Source: Galbula dea
Lineage: Eukaryota > Chordata > Aves > Piciformes > Galbulidae
Reading direction: 5' to 3'
Assembly (NCBI GenBank): GCA_013399015.1
Contig: VWZX01010081.1
Coordinates: forward strand, 1,718,736-1,782,735
Length of the DNA: 64,000 nt
Position 1 is the stretch's first letter; each line of letters begins with the position of its first letter. A program made the translations under genes and the position numbers. Shown here piece by piece: positions 12,066-24,062 of this stretch. The notes under the pieces were generated by a model that did no database searches, was not told the origin of the DNA, and saw nothing but the letters and a program-made list of their open reading frames with translations.

Positions 12066-12248
12066 GGATGAGTTGTTAGGCATTGGCCCAGGCTGCTCAG
12101 GGCAGTGGTGGAGTCATCATCCCTGGGAGTGCTCAAAAAGCATCTAGAAGTGGTACTTAGGGACATGGTATTAGTGGCATGATGGTGATAGGTTGATTTT
12201 TAGACTTGGTGATTTTAGAGGTCTTTTCCAACCTTAATGAGTCTATGA
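12066..12248 (+). mobile_element. CR1 LINE 3'-end fragment
   Basis: Forward CR1 tail of the type with GGTGGAGTCATCATCCCTGG, then GTACTTAGGGACATGGTA, TGGTGATAGGTTG and AGAGGTCTTTTCCAACCTTAA. It ends TGAGTCTATGACAC, an eroded terminal repeat. It belongs to the subfamily also seen at 36240 and 53438. Confidence 0.92.
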
Positions 12249-15200
12249 CACTCATTTCTATACACAGCTAGAACATAGTCATCTGGAAGCAACAAAAATA
12301 GTTTCCAACTATTCAGCTTCTGAATTTTCAGGGGAGAAAATCCCAACCAAACAGAAAAACCCAAAGAAAACAACAACAACAAAAAAAAGCCACGAACAAA
12401 CAAAAAATCCACATAAAGAACTTAATATTGACCCAAAACAAAGCTATCCTCTCTCCATCAGTTTTTGCAGTATCCTTACCCTGGTTTGCACTGTCAAATG
12501 ATTCTTTTTGACTTCTCACTAACTTTTCTAATTTACTCCACCAGCCAGACCACTGTCCAGGAAACTTTGTACCACCAGGACTTTGAGTCAAGAAAGAGAA
12601 GCACTTGGTTGAGGCACTTCAACTATTGAGGCAAGAGGAATTCAATGTCAAAGTCACCCTAAAAGGGTACTTATTTATTGTTTGCTTGGCTAGTTAGTTC
12701 AAACCAAGCTGAAATACAGTGCAACTTTTCATTTTGCCCTTGGAAATAAAACTACACAAACAGTAGAGTGAAATTTCTCCCACTGCATTTCCCTTTGAAC
12801 AAGCATCTTGAGTTTTACCCTTGATTGCCAAAGGAGGCAGGAAGGCAGCTGTCCTGACAAAGGCCATGTGTTTGTAGATTTTCATGAGAGTAGGAATATT
12901 GACCCCTTCTTCCTAGATATTCTTCTCAACTCTTCAGATGGAATGAAAGCAAAACAAAGACAAACCCCTTTGCCCTTAAATTCAAGGCTCAAAAATCAAC
13001 AAATATGTTTGCTTGGTATCTTTCAGCTGCAGAACTCACCTAATGGTCTGTATTTTGTTTTCCCTGTGATGCTGTGGAATAATCAGAGTGCAGGAAGAGA
13101 AGGAGCTATTGCAAACCACAATGAAACTAACAGGCAAGGAAGCAAGGCCACAGGAGATGGCCAAAGTCCCAGCAGGCATTGGCTGATGAAGCAGAGAAAA
13201 AGAACATGCAACAGAGGATAGCCCTGGCATCACCCTTTCAAAGGAGCTGTTAGGAGAGTGATGGGAAACTGGTGACATTTGACAGAGTTCAGAGAAGAAA
13301 AAAAAAAACAAAAAACAAAAAGGTTTGCAGCCTTGTTGGAAGATAACTTTTGCATATCTGTAACTGAGGGTTGTATGGGGTACATGGGGCAAGGAAAGGA
13401 TTAAAGGCTAGACAAGGAAACATGTTTTCACACCAACAGCTTCCCCAGCTTGTTTAGAGGTGCTTAACCACCTGAAGCCATGTGCTGCCAGACATATCCA
13501 CAAGCACACTGATACCACTTCATCTCATCCTTCACCCTAACCATTTGCTGTGCCCATCTGCCATCCATCAGTGTCAGCCCCAGGCTCACTAGAGCACATT
13601 CAAGTCCTTGTCATGGGAGCCTTGTCCCTCAACTGAAAGAAACTGGGTGGGTTTTTCCACAGGAAAATAAAACACCAATAAAACTTGCACTAAATTAATT
13701 TGACAAAACATTTGCCTTTTTCTCAAGACATCTGACAACAACAAATAACATGGTGCACCCTGAAGGGCACCCACCCCATGCCAGATGGGATGCCACCTAG
13801 TCCATCGGGTCACCAAGGCACTGCTAACCCAAAGAGCTCTTGATGTCAAGAGTGTAAAAGGATCCAGTAAACACATGAAAAGTCTCTTTAACAAAAAAAG
13901 GCAGGTCTTACCCAGGATGAGATGGCCTGGAAGACCCTCAGGCAGGAAAACACTGTGGTCTCTGCAGTCTGAAAAGGAGCAGCAAGGCAATGACATGCCC
14001 AAGCAGCACACACTGCACCTGCAGCACAGAGCTCTGCTCAGTGCACAGCTGCTTCAAAAGACTCAGTCTCTATTTCTAAGGCAAGCCCTACAGCTATTTT
14101 TTAAACCATGCCATCTGCACATTACACTGGCAGGATGCAATTCATCTCAGGACTAACTGCACTGACTTGGTAAACAACAGCATAAAACCTTTAGTCTTTC
14201 TGCTGAGCTTGCTACACCAACTTTCTTATCACTTTTGTTTCCTCTCCACCCCATCAACACTTCCTCTCTACCTGAGAAGGTTCATCTTTCACCTCAGGCT
14301 GCATTTAAACCCTACTTGATGCCCTACACCTGCTCCCACTTACCTTGTTGTCCTCCCTCCAAAACCCTAGAGAGTTCTAGTTTGCTTCTGAAGTGATTTG
14401 AAGGGAACACACAGAGTTGTCCTATTTACAGCAATGGATCACTGGTTGACTTCTGGTCTTTGATTAAGACTGAAAAACCTCACACAGTCCATTTAGTTTT
14501 ACCTTATTGAGAGATAACTCTGATCCTGTTTGGTTTGAGGGTTGGTTTGTTTATTTACTTAATCATTCATTCATGGAGCAATTATTAGTAGCTCTTGTTA
14601 AATTATTGGGTGGCCAATGTAAGCTCCTGAAGCACTTTTCCCTCCTAGGCACACCTCCTTAAATACATATGGATTTTTCCCTGTTAATATTGCTTTTAGT
14701 ATTTTGTTTCTCCAGACTCTGTGTCACTTATCATTTCCATTCCTTTCTCAGTCTTTAAGCATACTATTTGTCCTTTAAAATCTAGTCTTAAAGTCACTGT
14801 GAGAAAAAAAGAAAGGGAAAAAAAAATGAATAGAGATAAATTATTTATTTTTCTGCAGTAGCATTTAGGGAGAAATATTCCTCCAAATATTCCTCCACTA
14901 CACTAATAATAGTAATACCCAGAGAGGGACAATAAGGGAATCAAGGTCAAGTGATTTCCACAGAAAGAAGAACAAGAACAGGAACTCCCCTTGGCTTTGA
15001 TAACTCTGGAGTAGCTGCAACAGCAAGAGAACATAGTTTGAATAGATGAAACTTCCTTGTATCTCTCCAAGTTGGCTGCTACTAATAAAAGACAGCTGTA
15101 CCTTGGATGCTCTCACCTGCATTTCCAGAGTGAATGCACATATGTTTAAAAGCCTCTTGCTATAAGGAATGATTTATCACTGTTGTTTATCTTAATGTTT

Positions 15201-15397
15201 TACAAAGAATAAGAGCTTTTTTTTTTTTCCCCCATTCTGGTCAAATATTTGGTGCTAATGTTTGCTTTGGGCAGTAAGGACATTTTAAGGTGTTTTTACC
15301 AAATGTGGGGGCAGAAGGGGGATGTGTTTATCCCTTCCTGAGTGAGCCCTAGTAGGACAACCAAGGGGACATTTGTGAGACTGAAAGCAAAAGGAGA

Positions 15398-15510
15398 GAC
15401 CTGTCATCCCCAGGCAGCCATCTCATGGCAGCTGCTTGCTATGTTTTGCATAACTTCCTTAAAAATAAAAGTGAATGTTTTGGGGATGGATTTCCAGCAA
15501 ACCTTCTAGC
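15398..15510 (+). pseudogene. Possible Harbinger-type transposase C-terminal remnant
   Basis: A plus-strand frame entered near 15425 reads AAACYVLHNFLKNK followed by an acidic/aromatic stretch. The pattern of small residues, Cys, then LHNFL resembles the conserved A-C-x-LHN motif near the C-terminus of PIF/Harbinger transposases and HARBI1-like nucleases. Only about 15 residues agree. Nothing upstream shows the DDE catalytic residues and no terminal inverted repeats were seen. The match may be chance. Confidence 0.2.
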
Positions 15511-16089
15511 TACTCTATGTCCAAAGTCCTCTCAAAAACCTCTCAGTGGTGTTTGTGTATCAGATACACCTCTTTGTATTATAGCCACTGCTTCATCTGC
15601 AGCTCCTCACCCACCAAATGATCAGCTGTGTGTCCAGGCTTTCACAGTACATCAGAACCACCAACTTCATCTACTCACAGCACATTTCCTGCTTGTGGTC
15701 AAAAAGCTTCTGAGAAAAGGGAAATCAGAAATCAGCTACAGACCAAAAGCCATGGGATAATAAGAACAAGATGTTATTGAAAGGCTCCCCCAACACCAAA
15801 GCTATGCTCTTTTCTTAAATATTGGTATACCAAGTCTTTTCTCATGCACTTCATACCATTGCAGGCTGACTAATAGGTGAGGACATTAAGTGAAAGACCC
15901 TGGTGCATTTTCCATCCTTCTCCTGCCCCCTCTTTGCAGCTCCATAAAATTTGAATGCACTTCAGACTTTCACTTTTATTTTCAAGGTCTTACAGAAGTT
16001 ACCATTTGGAGCAAGACTCAGGGAGGGAAGAAAGAAGAAAAGACAGGTCAGGAAATAACAAGCTGAGCTTGTACTACACATGTTCTATC

Positions 16090-16124
16090 AATAAAATAAA
16101 ATAATATAAAATGAAATAAAATGA
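16090..16124. repeat. AATAA-type A/T-rich simple repeat
   Basis: Imperfect repeats of AATAAA and AATATAA on the plus strand. Low-complexity sequence only. Confidence 0.75.
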
Positions 16125-17328
16125 GTTCCAACACATACCACAGTACTGATTAATGGGAAGCACCACACAGATCCAGAGTCTCCAAGAGCTGAAATGACAA
16201 AGACAGGTTATGCTACTTCTCTGAATGTCCTGAAAGCAATAGGGGAAGCAGTCTTACATAAAGGATGGTGACAGGCAGCAAAGTGGTGTGTGACACTCAG
16301 GGGAGGCCACCATAAAGAGCCTGTGGAGGCTTAGGAAGGGATCTATTCCTGCACTTGTTGTGATAAGAACCTCACTCTGCAGCTTTTTATCAGAGGGGGG
16401 TTAACAGCACACAGTCAGGCAGTGGTAGATCTTTTTGGCAAAGCTGAAATTCCTGAAAAACACTTGAGTGCCAAACAACACAAGAAAAACAACAAGCTCC
16501 TACATTAAGGCCCCAGGGCCATGGCATTGCTCTTGTGAGGTGACAGCAGTGAAGAGAAAACCTAGTCCTGTACTCAGAAACACAGCAGGTTCTATGGCAG
16601 TGACAGAAAAGTGCCAAACTCTTTCTAGAAGAACAAATATGGGTTCTTGTGCTGCTCAGAACAGCCTGTTGATATCCATACACTCACTCCTTTCCCTCCC
16701 AGGCTCCAGATTTGAACCTCCCAGCCCTCCCTAACCATAGGTTTTATCTTTGTTTGCCTCACTAATAAACTGATTATGCAGCAAATCAGATCCCAAACTG
16801 GCCAAGGTCTAAATGAAGCTTTTGCCAGTACTGACTTCCTACCAACAATTATAATCCCTAAATAACCCTTTGCTTGAACCCACGGTTGCAGGCTGTGACT
16901 CAGCAGTCTCAGGGCTCCTCTTAGTATTCTCAGAGTGTTGCCAGAGCATTTTAAACTGACTGTCTCACTTGTGCTGTGATCAGACCTACCAGTTTGTGGG
17001 GAAATGCTCTGAGGAAGGTTACAGGTCTCCATAGGGACTGCACATGATCTTTGAAAAGTGCCTTTCCCACTAGCAAGTCATAAATGCTCAGGAGAGTTGC
17101 TGAAGACTGCTCCAAATATATTAGTGACTACTTTGGTGCCATACTCTCTTTCTGTGTTATTATATGCTTACAGGATATTAAAAGGTTCCCTAAATACCAA
17201 GTGCATTTGTGTGGAACAGGTTTGTGTTTTCCAAAGCCAGAAAAAAAATAGGTTTGTGTCATTCCAGGATGGGTAACACTTTTCATGCAATTCTGCAGAA
17301 TGGATTAGAAGCCTTTGACAGTGCCTTT

Positions 17329-17342
17329 TGTGTGTGTGTGTG
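17329..17342. repeat. (TG)7 microsatellite
   Basis: Seven uninterrupted TG dinucleotides. Confidence 0.9.
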
Positions 17343-20300
17343 GCTTGCTTTTTTCTTTCCCCAGCACTGATGACTGTTGTGATAGACTTTAGTTAACTTC
17401 TTTCCATTGTGGGTTTTTTTTTTGCCTTGCTAACTGTCCACAGTCAAAATGAAAAATAAGAACCTTCCTGATCCTGTCTTGATAAGGTCAGATTGTAGAA
17501 TTTTTCTTTCCAGCAATTTAGCCAGGCTCCCTCTCCTTCCAGAATACATTTACTCAGTAATAAACATCTCCAGACAGCCAGGCTGTACAGACTGGAAACA
17601 ATTAAGCCAAAACTGGGGAAAGCAGCACATGAATAAGTATTCCACTTTAATGAAATTGGACTGAAAAATTCAGAGGCAAAGGAAGCAAAAGCTTTTTCAA
17701 ATTGTATTAATTAGATATATTTGTAAAAAGCTGTGCTTTTGCAATTACTTTATGCAGGTTTTAATATCAAACTATACAGAAGATGTGCTGGGTAATTACA
17801 AGCTTTTGGTGCTGTGATGCTGTGGTCAAGCACTAGGCACACACCAACATTTGAGGTTCATAATTTATTGTCTGGTAGGAAAAACAGAGAAGTTCAGCTA
17901 CTTTTCTTAAAGCTGTATCAAAGGAAGCTTACCAAGCAACAGATTAAGAGAGTTTGTCTTACTAAAGTGGAGTAAGATTAAAAACCAGCAAAAATTAACA
18001 ACTTAGGCTATGAAGAAACATCATCTCTCAATTAGGTAAGCAGTTAAGTAAATAGGTTTAGCTGTCCCAGCTTGTTAGAAAGCCAAGTAAAATCCCTCTG
18101 AAACAGCTCAAAGTTTTTCTATCATCATGAACATTTCACCAGATCCTACATTTTATAGCTTTCTATTTTGCATAAATGCATTTACCACTTAGACATCACA
18201 CAGTTAATTGCAAATCCATCACCTGTTTCCTTGCAGGAAGAGAACAAAAAGCACCTGGGCCATTATGTTTAATTAGGTTATCCTCCTACATATCCTGTGT
18301 CCAACACCCTCAAATAGTTGATGCATAAATTCTATAATAATTTAGAAGGGAATAATTACACATCATATCTGTGACATCCCTTGGTGTAGTTTTCTCAAGA
18401 GATGAAGGAAAACCCTAGAACAAAACTGAACTTGGTTTTATAAAGCACTATTTCAAACTGGAAAGTTCACAGCAGTTTCAAGAGGAATTAATGAACGTTG
18501 CTAATAGCTGGATCCAAGTTATAAGGCATTAGAAGGACACAATCATGAGGAAAGGCAATATATAACCTTTAGATGGGACAATTAGAGATCAATTATTAGA
18601 GCCAGAGAAGAGCATTTGAAAGCAGCTTCTTCATTAATCACAGATTATCTCAAATTAGAATGTTTAATTATTTGCCAAGGTTCTTTGTATATTCTTCTGC
18701 ACAAAAGGGGAAAAAAAAATGCCAGGGGCTTTTGGAAAGCTGCTAGCTTTTTGAACATTTGATTTTAACATGGTTTTAAAGCTAAAATACCAAATATTTT
18801 AAAGAACATGTTACACAGTGAAAGAAACATAGCTCAGAAAATGACAGCAAAGATGCCACAGCTGCTGGATTTTAATATCCTAAGACTAGTGGGTATTGTT
18901 CACTATTTAGATGTCTGGCTACAAGGATATAAGTGCTTTAATAGAAATGGCAAGAAGGGAAAAACTGTGAATATCCTAAACACTGTGATGTTTTGGGGCA
19001 GGGTTCTAGGTCCTAATCTTAGATGTAGATCAAACCTGTATGCAGCTGAGTTTTCATTTCCCACACCACTAAGCATGTCCAAAATCTACAGTGGGAGGCA
19101 GCCTCATGAACAGGCACAGAAAGGGTAGTTAGACCCAGTTGGTAGGTAGAAAATGCTGCCCACCAGTATCTGCTCCCTTGCCACCTCATGGAGGGCATCA
19201 TCTCCTGTGTCAGAGGCAAACCTCCAAATGCAAACTGCAAAACATGCTGGAGGTTTGCTTAGCATTACCTCTCCTGGGCCAGTAGCCACCAGTGACAAGA
19301 CCACCACATGGATTTGTATATTCTGACAGCTGAGGTGATAGCTGGGAGGAACCATACCTGGATTGCAGGAAAAGCCTTTTGCAAAGAGGAATTTTTGGGA
19401 AGCATGAGGGGAGGAGAGCTATGCTGAAACTTCTCCAACTCATAAGAGCTGAAACACTTGGGCAAGCCCCTTCTCAAACAGCCCTAAAAGCTACTAGTTT
19501 TAGAGGGCACATCTTCAGCTGTGACAGCATGGGCAGGAGCAGGAGAGGCTCAACTGTCCTAGGAAGGTTTCATGGCCATCCCAAAGCACAGTTTTCACAC
19601 TGTTAGGGAAATGCCATCTGCTGGTTGCTCATGTTGTAAAATCTGTTCAACCTGTGCTTGGCACACTGGCCATTTATCTCCTACAGGGAGACAAATGCTT
19701 GGTGGGCACAATGCAAGATGTCCACAGGGTTGTGAGAGCCTGAGTATCTGCTCATGGATCTTCTCAGGAAGTGTGTCCCACCACAATGCCTGTGCAGTTA
19801 CTCTTCAGTGACAGCCAGACACAGATATAGATGCAGTCTGGAGAACCAAGCTGTTCCCATTATGAGATTCCTTTCTTACACAATTGTGCTTTTTTTTCTC
19901 ATGGCCAACCTTATATTCAAGCCATAATGACACTCTTTTCTCTCTTTATTCCTTGGTAAGGTGTGTCCTGGAAGTGGATAGAGAATTTTTAGTTCTCATA
20001 GATGACCTCCTTTCCTTGCAAGGTTCCTGTCTTTTGTCAGCTAAGCCAGGACAACCCCAGACATGTTCAAAGTTGTTAGACTTTTTGCACATATTGCAAC
20101 CACAAACATTTCTGGTACAACTCTGTTTTTAACAGAAATGCTTCCTGAGTAATAACTACCCCTGAGATATTCTGATTGAAACCTTTCACAAGAAATGTCT
20201 CTTGCCCTCCATCTTTCACCAAGTCTTTCCCCTGTTGTTGGTTAGTTGACCTGCTGTTATGATCACACTTTCTCTAGCATGCACACTTGGATGCAGAGAA

Positions 20301-20512
20301 CTTCTTGGTCACCACTAATAGCAGTGATACCTGGGGGTCACGACAACTGCTGATGCTGTCACATACCTTGTGCAGTATATATATGGTGAGGTATGAATTC
20401 AGGTGGTGCCAAAAGGGCTTCCTTCCCACATAGTGCTCAGCACAAGTTCAGAGAGGAGTTCTACCACAAATGGCCATAATAGAAGGCACTGTAGGACATA
20501 CTGGGGTGATTT

Positions 20513-20808
20513 TCATAGAATCATAGAATTGTCAGAGTTGGAAGGAGCCTTAAAGATCATCTAGCTCTAACCCCCCTGCCTGGGCAGGGACATCTCCCAC
20601 TAGATCAGGTTGCCCAGAGCCCCATCCAGCCTGGCCTTAAATATTTCCAGGGATGGATGAGGCTTCCACAACCTCTCTGGGCAACCTGTTCCAGTGTCTC
20701 ACCACCCTAACAGTGAAGAACTTCTTCCTAATATCTAATCTAAATCTGCCCTCCCCTAGTTTGCAACCATTCTCCCTAGTCCTATTACTACCTGACCTCC
20801 TAAAAATC
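20513..20808 (-). mobile_element. CR1 LINE 3' fragment (about 300 bp)
   Basis: It opens TCATAGAATCATAGAATTG with two intact terminal repeats, then CAGAGTTGGAAGGAGCC, CTAGATCAGGTTGCCCAGAG, CCAGGGATGGATGAGGC and ACAGTGAAGAACTTCTTCC. This is the CR1 tail read on the minus strand. Similarity fades after CTACCTGACCTCCTAAAAA. Confidence 0.94.
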
Positions 20809-20913
20809 ATAGCATCATGGACAAAAAAAAGGAGATCAATGCAAAGGGAGATGAAGTCAAAGATGTAGGAAAATCCACATGATCCTTTTCACTAGTCTAG
20901 AACTTACCCAGCT

Positions 20914-20973
20914 TGGAGTTGGACTTGATGATCCTTGTAAGTCCCTTCCAAGTCAGGACATTCTATGAATCTT
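20914..20973 (+). mobile_element. CR1 LINE extreme 3' tail
   Basis: GGAGTTGGACTTGATGATCC followed by GTCCCTTCCAAGTCAGG and ACATTCTATGAAT is the last 60 bp of a forward CR1. It lies about 100 bp from, and points away from, the minus-strand CR1 at 20513-20808. Confidence 0.88.
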
Positions 20974-22204
20974 TAAGGAGATCTCTAAGGAGATGGTTAA
21001 GAGCTTATTGTCCTGCAACACCTGTCAAAACTGCTACCAGAACAGAGCAAAATGTTTGACCCTTTCCACACCAGCCAGTGGTGGGTGAGGAATGCCAATC
21101 ACTTTTTCATTTAACCATTTACCACCTTTTCTACTTTGAATTCTTAACATTCTGCTAAATAGAAGGTAAAATGATGGAGAGCTACTTATGCTGTGTGCTG
21201 TTTGCTGCAATTACAGTCAATTCTTGAAACTACTTGGTCTGGGTTTTTTTCTTAGACTCCAGGGAAAAAGTTATTTTCACACTTCCCAGAGTTTTCTTAA
21301 ATGCTTTCATTCTTTCTGGTGTAAGAAGGTAACCAAATGAGGTGCTATTTAGAATTACTCAAATGTTCAGCTCATAATAGTGCATGATGTAATTACTATC
21401 TAAGCTTTATCAGAGAGGCTGTAGCCAAAATAGCTGTCTATGGGTGTATATATAACACAAACACATGTGAACATTCAGTAGGATAAACAGAACACTTTTG
21501 TTCCCACATTGTTCCTATTTTCTGCAGTAGGGAAAACATCCAGGTCTGAGGAAAGAGGACTGTGGCCATGGCATGTCTTACACCTTATTGATTCCTGGCT
21601 GCTTTCTCTGCCCTTTGAATCAGCCACTAATTGCCTTAGTGAGAGCAGATTTCAGGATGCTCAAGGTCAGTGCCTCTCAACCCAACTATACCAGACTCTA
21701 CTCCATTTGTTAATTATTTATGGCTCTTCACAGCCTAAGTCAGACACACCATGGTGCCCTGCACTTCATTTGCTGTTCCACAAAGCTTTATAGGTAAGAT
21801 GCATCTCTTGGGTTGAAGAAAGCAGCTAAAAGGTTGCAGTTCCCCAATCACTTTAAGTTGGTGCAAGGCTTGGCAACAGCTGACAGGTTTGATCTCTCTC
21901 TAAACTGTGTGTTAATGCTCACCCCCCTTTTTTTGCTAGCACTAGCATTTCTATAACCAAATCATGAGCTGCAGCTATATATTGAATTGCTGGATTAATT
22001 TTCAGCCATATATCTGCAGGGCTGCTAGAGCTCACATGGGGAAAAGAGCAAGCATACATAGCCAGTCCAAAGTGGGGTCATCCAGACTTCAGTTGTTCAT
22101 GGCACTGCAGCCTAAATCAACCCCTCTTCCACCTAAAGGGGTGGCTCCTGCATTATTCATCTCCATTTCTGGAGTGCACAGAGTTTAGCAATGGACACTG
22201 AGGC
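20974..22204. other. Unique sequence; no gene seen
   Basis: AT-rich unique sequence. The open frames at 21509-21793 and 21964-22188 carry no recognisable motif and I do not regard them as genes. I see no repeats. Confidence 0.5.
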
Positions 22205-22462
22205 ATAGAATCATAGAATCATTAAGTTTGGAAAAGACCTCCAAGACCATTGAGTCCAACCATCAACCTAACACTGCCAAGTCACCACTAAACCATGTCC
22301 TTGAGGACCAAATCTACACTTTTTTTGAACACTTCCAGGGATGGTGACTCCACCACTTCCCTGGGCAGCCTGTGCTAATGCTTAACCACCCTTTCAGTCA
22401 AGAATTTTTTCCTAATATCCAATCTAAACCTTCCCTGATGCAGCCTGAGGCAGACAAGCTAC
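22205..22462 (-). mobile_element. CR1 LINE 3' fragment
   Basis: It starts CATAGAATCATAGAATCATT, then AAGACCTCCAAGACCATTG, CCAAGTCACCACTAAACC, GGTGACTCCACCACTTCC and AAGAATTTTTTCCTAATATCC. This is the minus-strand CR1 tail of the same subfamily as the copies at 23749 and 54001. It degrades after CTTCCCTGATGCAGCCTGAGG. Confidence 0.94.
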
Positions 22463-23748
22463 CTCTTAAAGCTGCCCCTTGACTTCAGCCAGAATTTGAG
22501 CCAAAAATGTGAGATCCAGTTGCAAGATTTTTATGAGATCAGTGTGGGAAAAATGCCTTGTCCCACATTTTAAGCAAGCACACAATTTAGTTGTAAATTA
22601 CAAAGAAGTACACCAATTCTACTGTCTATTGGCATGAAAATTGCTTATTGATTCACAGAAAATATTTTACATTAAATGACTGTGTTAAAACTAGAGTTTA
22701 CAGCACTGAAAACTTTTGTGAAGAGTCATGAAAGGGAGGAAATTAGTTTTATAATACAAAAAGATAAAAACACCTTAAAAAATGTTTTGCAAGAACCAAA
22801 AATGCAGAAGTTTTGGGGAGATTTTCAATAAAACTATTTCTAGTGAAGATATACACATATAAAATACACAAATTGTTACTTCTAGCTCACTTTGATTCAT
22901 ACCTGATCAATATTATCTGTAAATAATTCAGGTTTTGTCTTCAAAAAGCAGAATCATTTCTAACTATGTAAAAAAAAAAATAGAAACAATGTGAAAGAGA
23001 AAATTCTGACAAACAAACTAGAATTAAGCAAGCATCATGGCTATGCTGCTGTACCACAGATGTAGCTCTCAACCTATTTAATCACTTTCATTCTCTGCAC
23101 TACATAAATGTGTAGGAGAGGACAAGAGAGCCAGGAGAGAGCTGGTACTAGTGCACCAGCACCAGCTTTCCCTTATCAGTGCTGAAGGGGAATGAGAGCC
23201 CTGTTTTGGCTTCACAGAGTTATTCTTTAAGATTATTCACACAGTTAAAATGAAACACTTGTTAGATCAAAGCCAGAGGACCCCCAGTAACAACTCTTCC
23301 CTGCTCTGCTGGTGGAAAATTGGTATTTCTGATTCAGCAAAGCACTTGAACATGCAGGTTTGATTCATCAAAGTCACTGTAAATCAAAATAAATATATAC
23401 AGATACTTACAGTCAAGTACATGCAGATTTTTTTTTTTTCTGGAACAAGACCTATATCAACAAAGGAGTTTCTTCATGCTCTGTTAATCCTATTTTATTG
23501 TACATGAAGCCTTCAGTGCCAAAGTGTGTCCAAGAGAGAGAGCAGGAAGGGATTTTTGAATATGACTCCACAATAGCTCGGGACTTTGTGTCTCATCACA
23601 CTGCAGATCTGGTTCTGGGTTACCAGGGACTGAATTTGCCTTTAAAAGGAAACTCAAGGAATAACCACAGTCAGAAGGAATTATTGTCTCAGGCACCATG
23701 TTTCCACCCAGTCTAGTTATGGTGAAGAAAATGCTTTCACTGAACTGC
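22463..23748. other. Unique sequence; no gene seen
   Basis: AT-rich with short poly-A and poly-T runs near 22970 and 23430. I recognise no gene, RNA or repeat. Confidence 0.5.
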
Positions 23749-24062
23749 AGAATCATTAAGGCTGGAAGAGACCTCTAAGATCATCAAGTGCAACCATCAA
23801 CCTATCACCCCCATGCCACTAAACCATGTCCCTAAGCACCACATCTAGATGTTTTTTAGACACCTCCAGGGCTGGTGACTCCACCACTTCCCTGGGCAGC
23901 CTGGGCCAATGCCTAACAACTCTTTCTGTGAAGAAATTCTTCCTGATTTCCAGTCTTAACCTCCCCTGGTGCAACTTGAGGCCATTTCCTCTCGTCCTCT
24001 CACTGGCAACCCAGGAGAAGAGACCATGACCCACCTCACTACAACCTCCTTTCCATGCAGTT
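23749..24062 (-). mobile_element. CR1 LINE 3' fragment
   Basis: It begins at GCAGAATCATTAAGG and reads AGAGACCTCTAAGATCATC, CCATGTCCCTAAGCACCAC, CCACCACTTCCCTGGGCAG, TGAAGAAATTCTTCCTGA, CCTCTCGTCCTCTCACTGG and ACTACAACCTCCTTTC, a minus-strand CR1 tail of about 310 bp. The minus-strand open frame at 23819-24148 is this element. Confidence 0.94.

Larger units (their letters stand above)
12249..20512. other. Eight kilobases of mainly unique sequence; no gene seen
   Basis: AT-rich sequence without a CR1 copy, an unusually long clean interval for this window. It holds an A-rich tract near 12350-12400, an A-rich run near 13298-13320, short simple repeats at 16090-16124 and 17329-17342, and a possible transposase scrap at 15425 (listed). 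Open frames of 100-140 codons occur near 12808, 13036, 13589, 13785 and 16625, overlapping on opposite strands and showing no motifs I recognise. Confidence 0.5.

Noticed and set aside
13589..14156. Overlapping open frames of 140 (minus) and 123 (plus) codons
   Set aside because: Frames on both strands over the same bases reflect composition. Neither shows a domain, and I could not support an LTR or retroviral origin.
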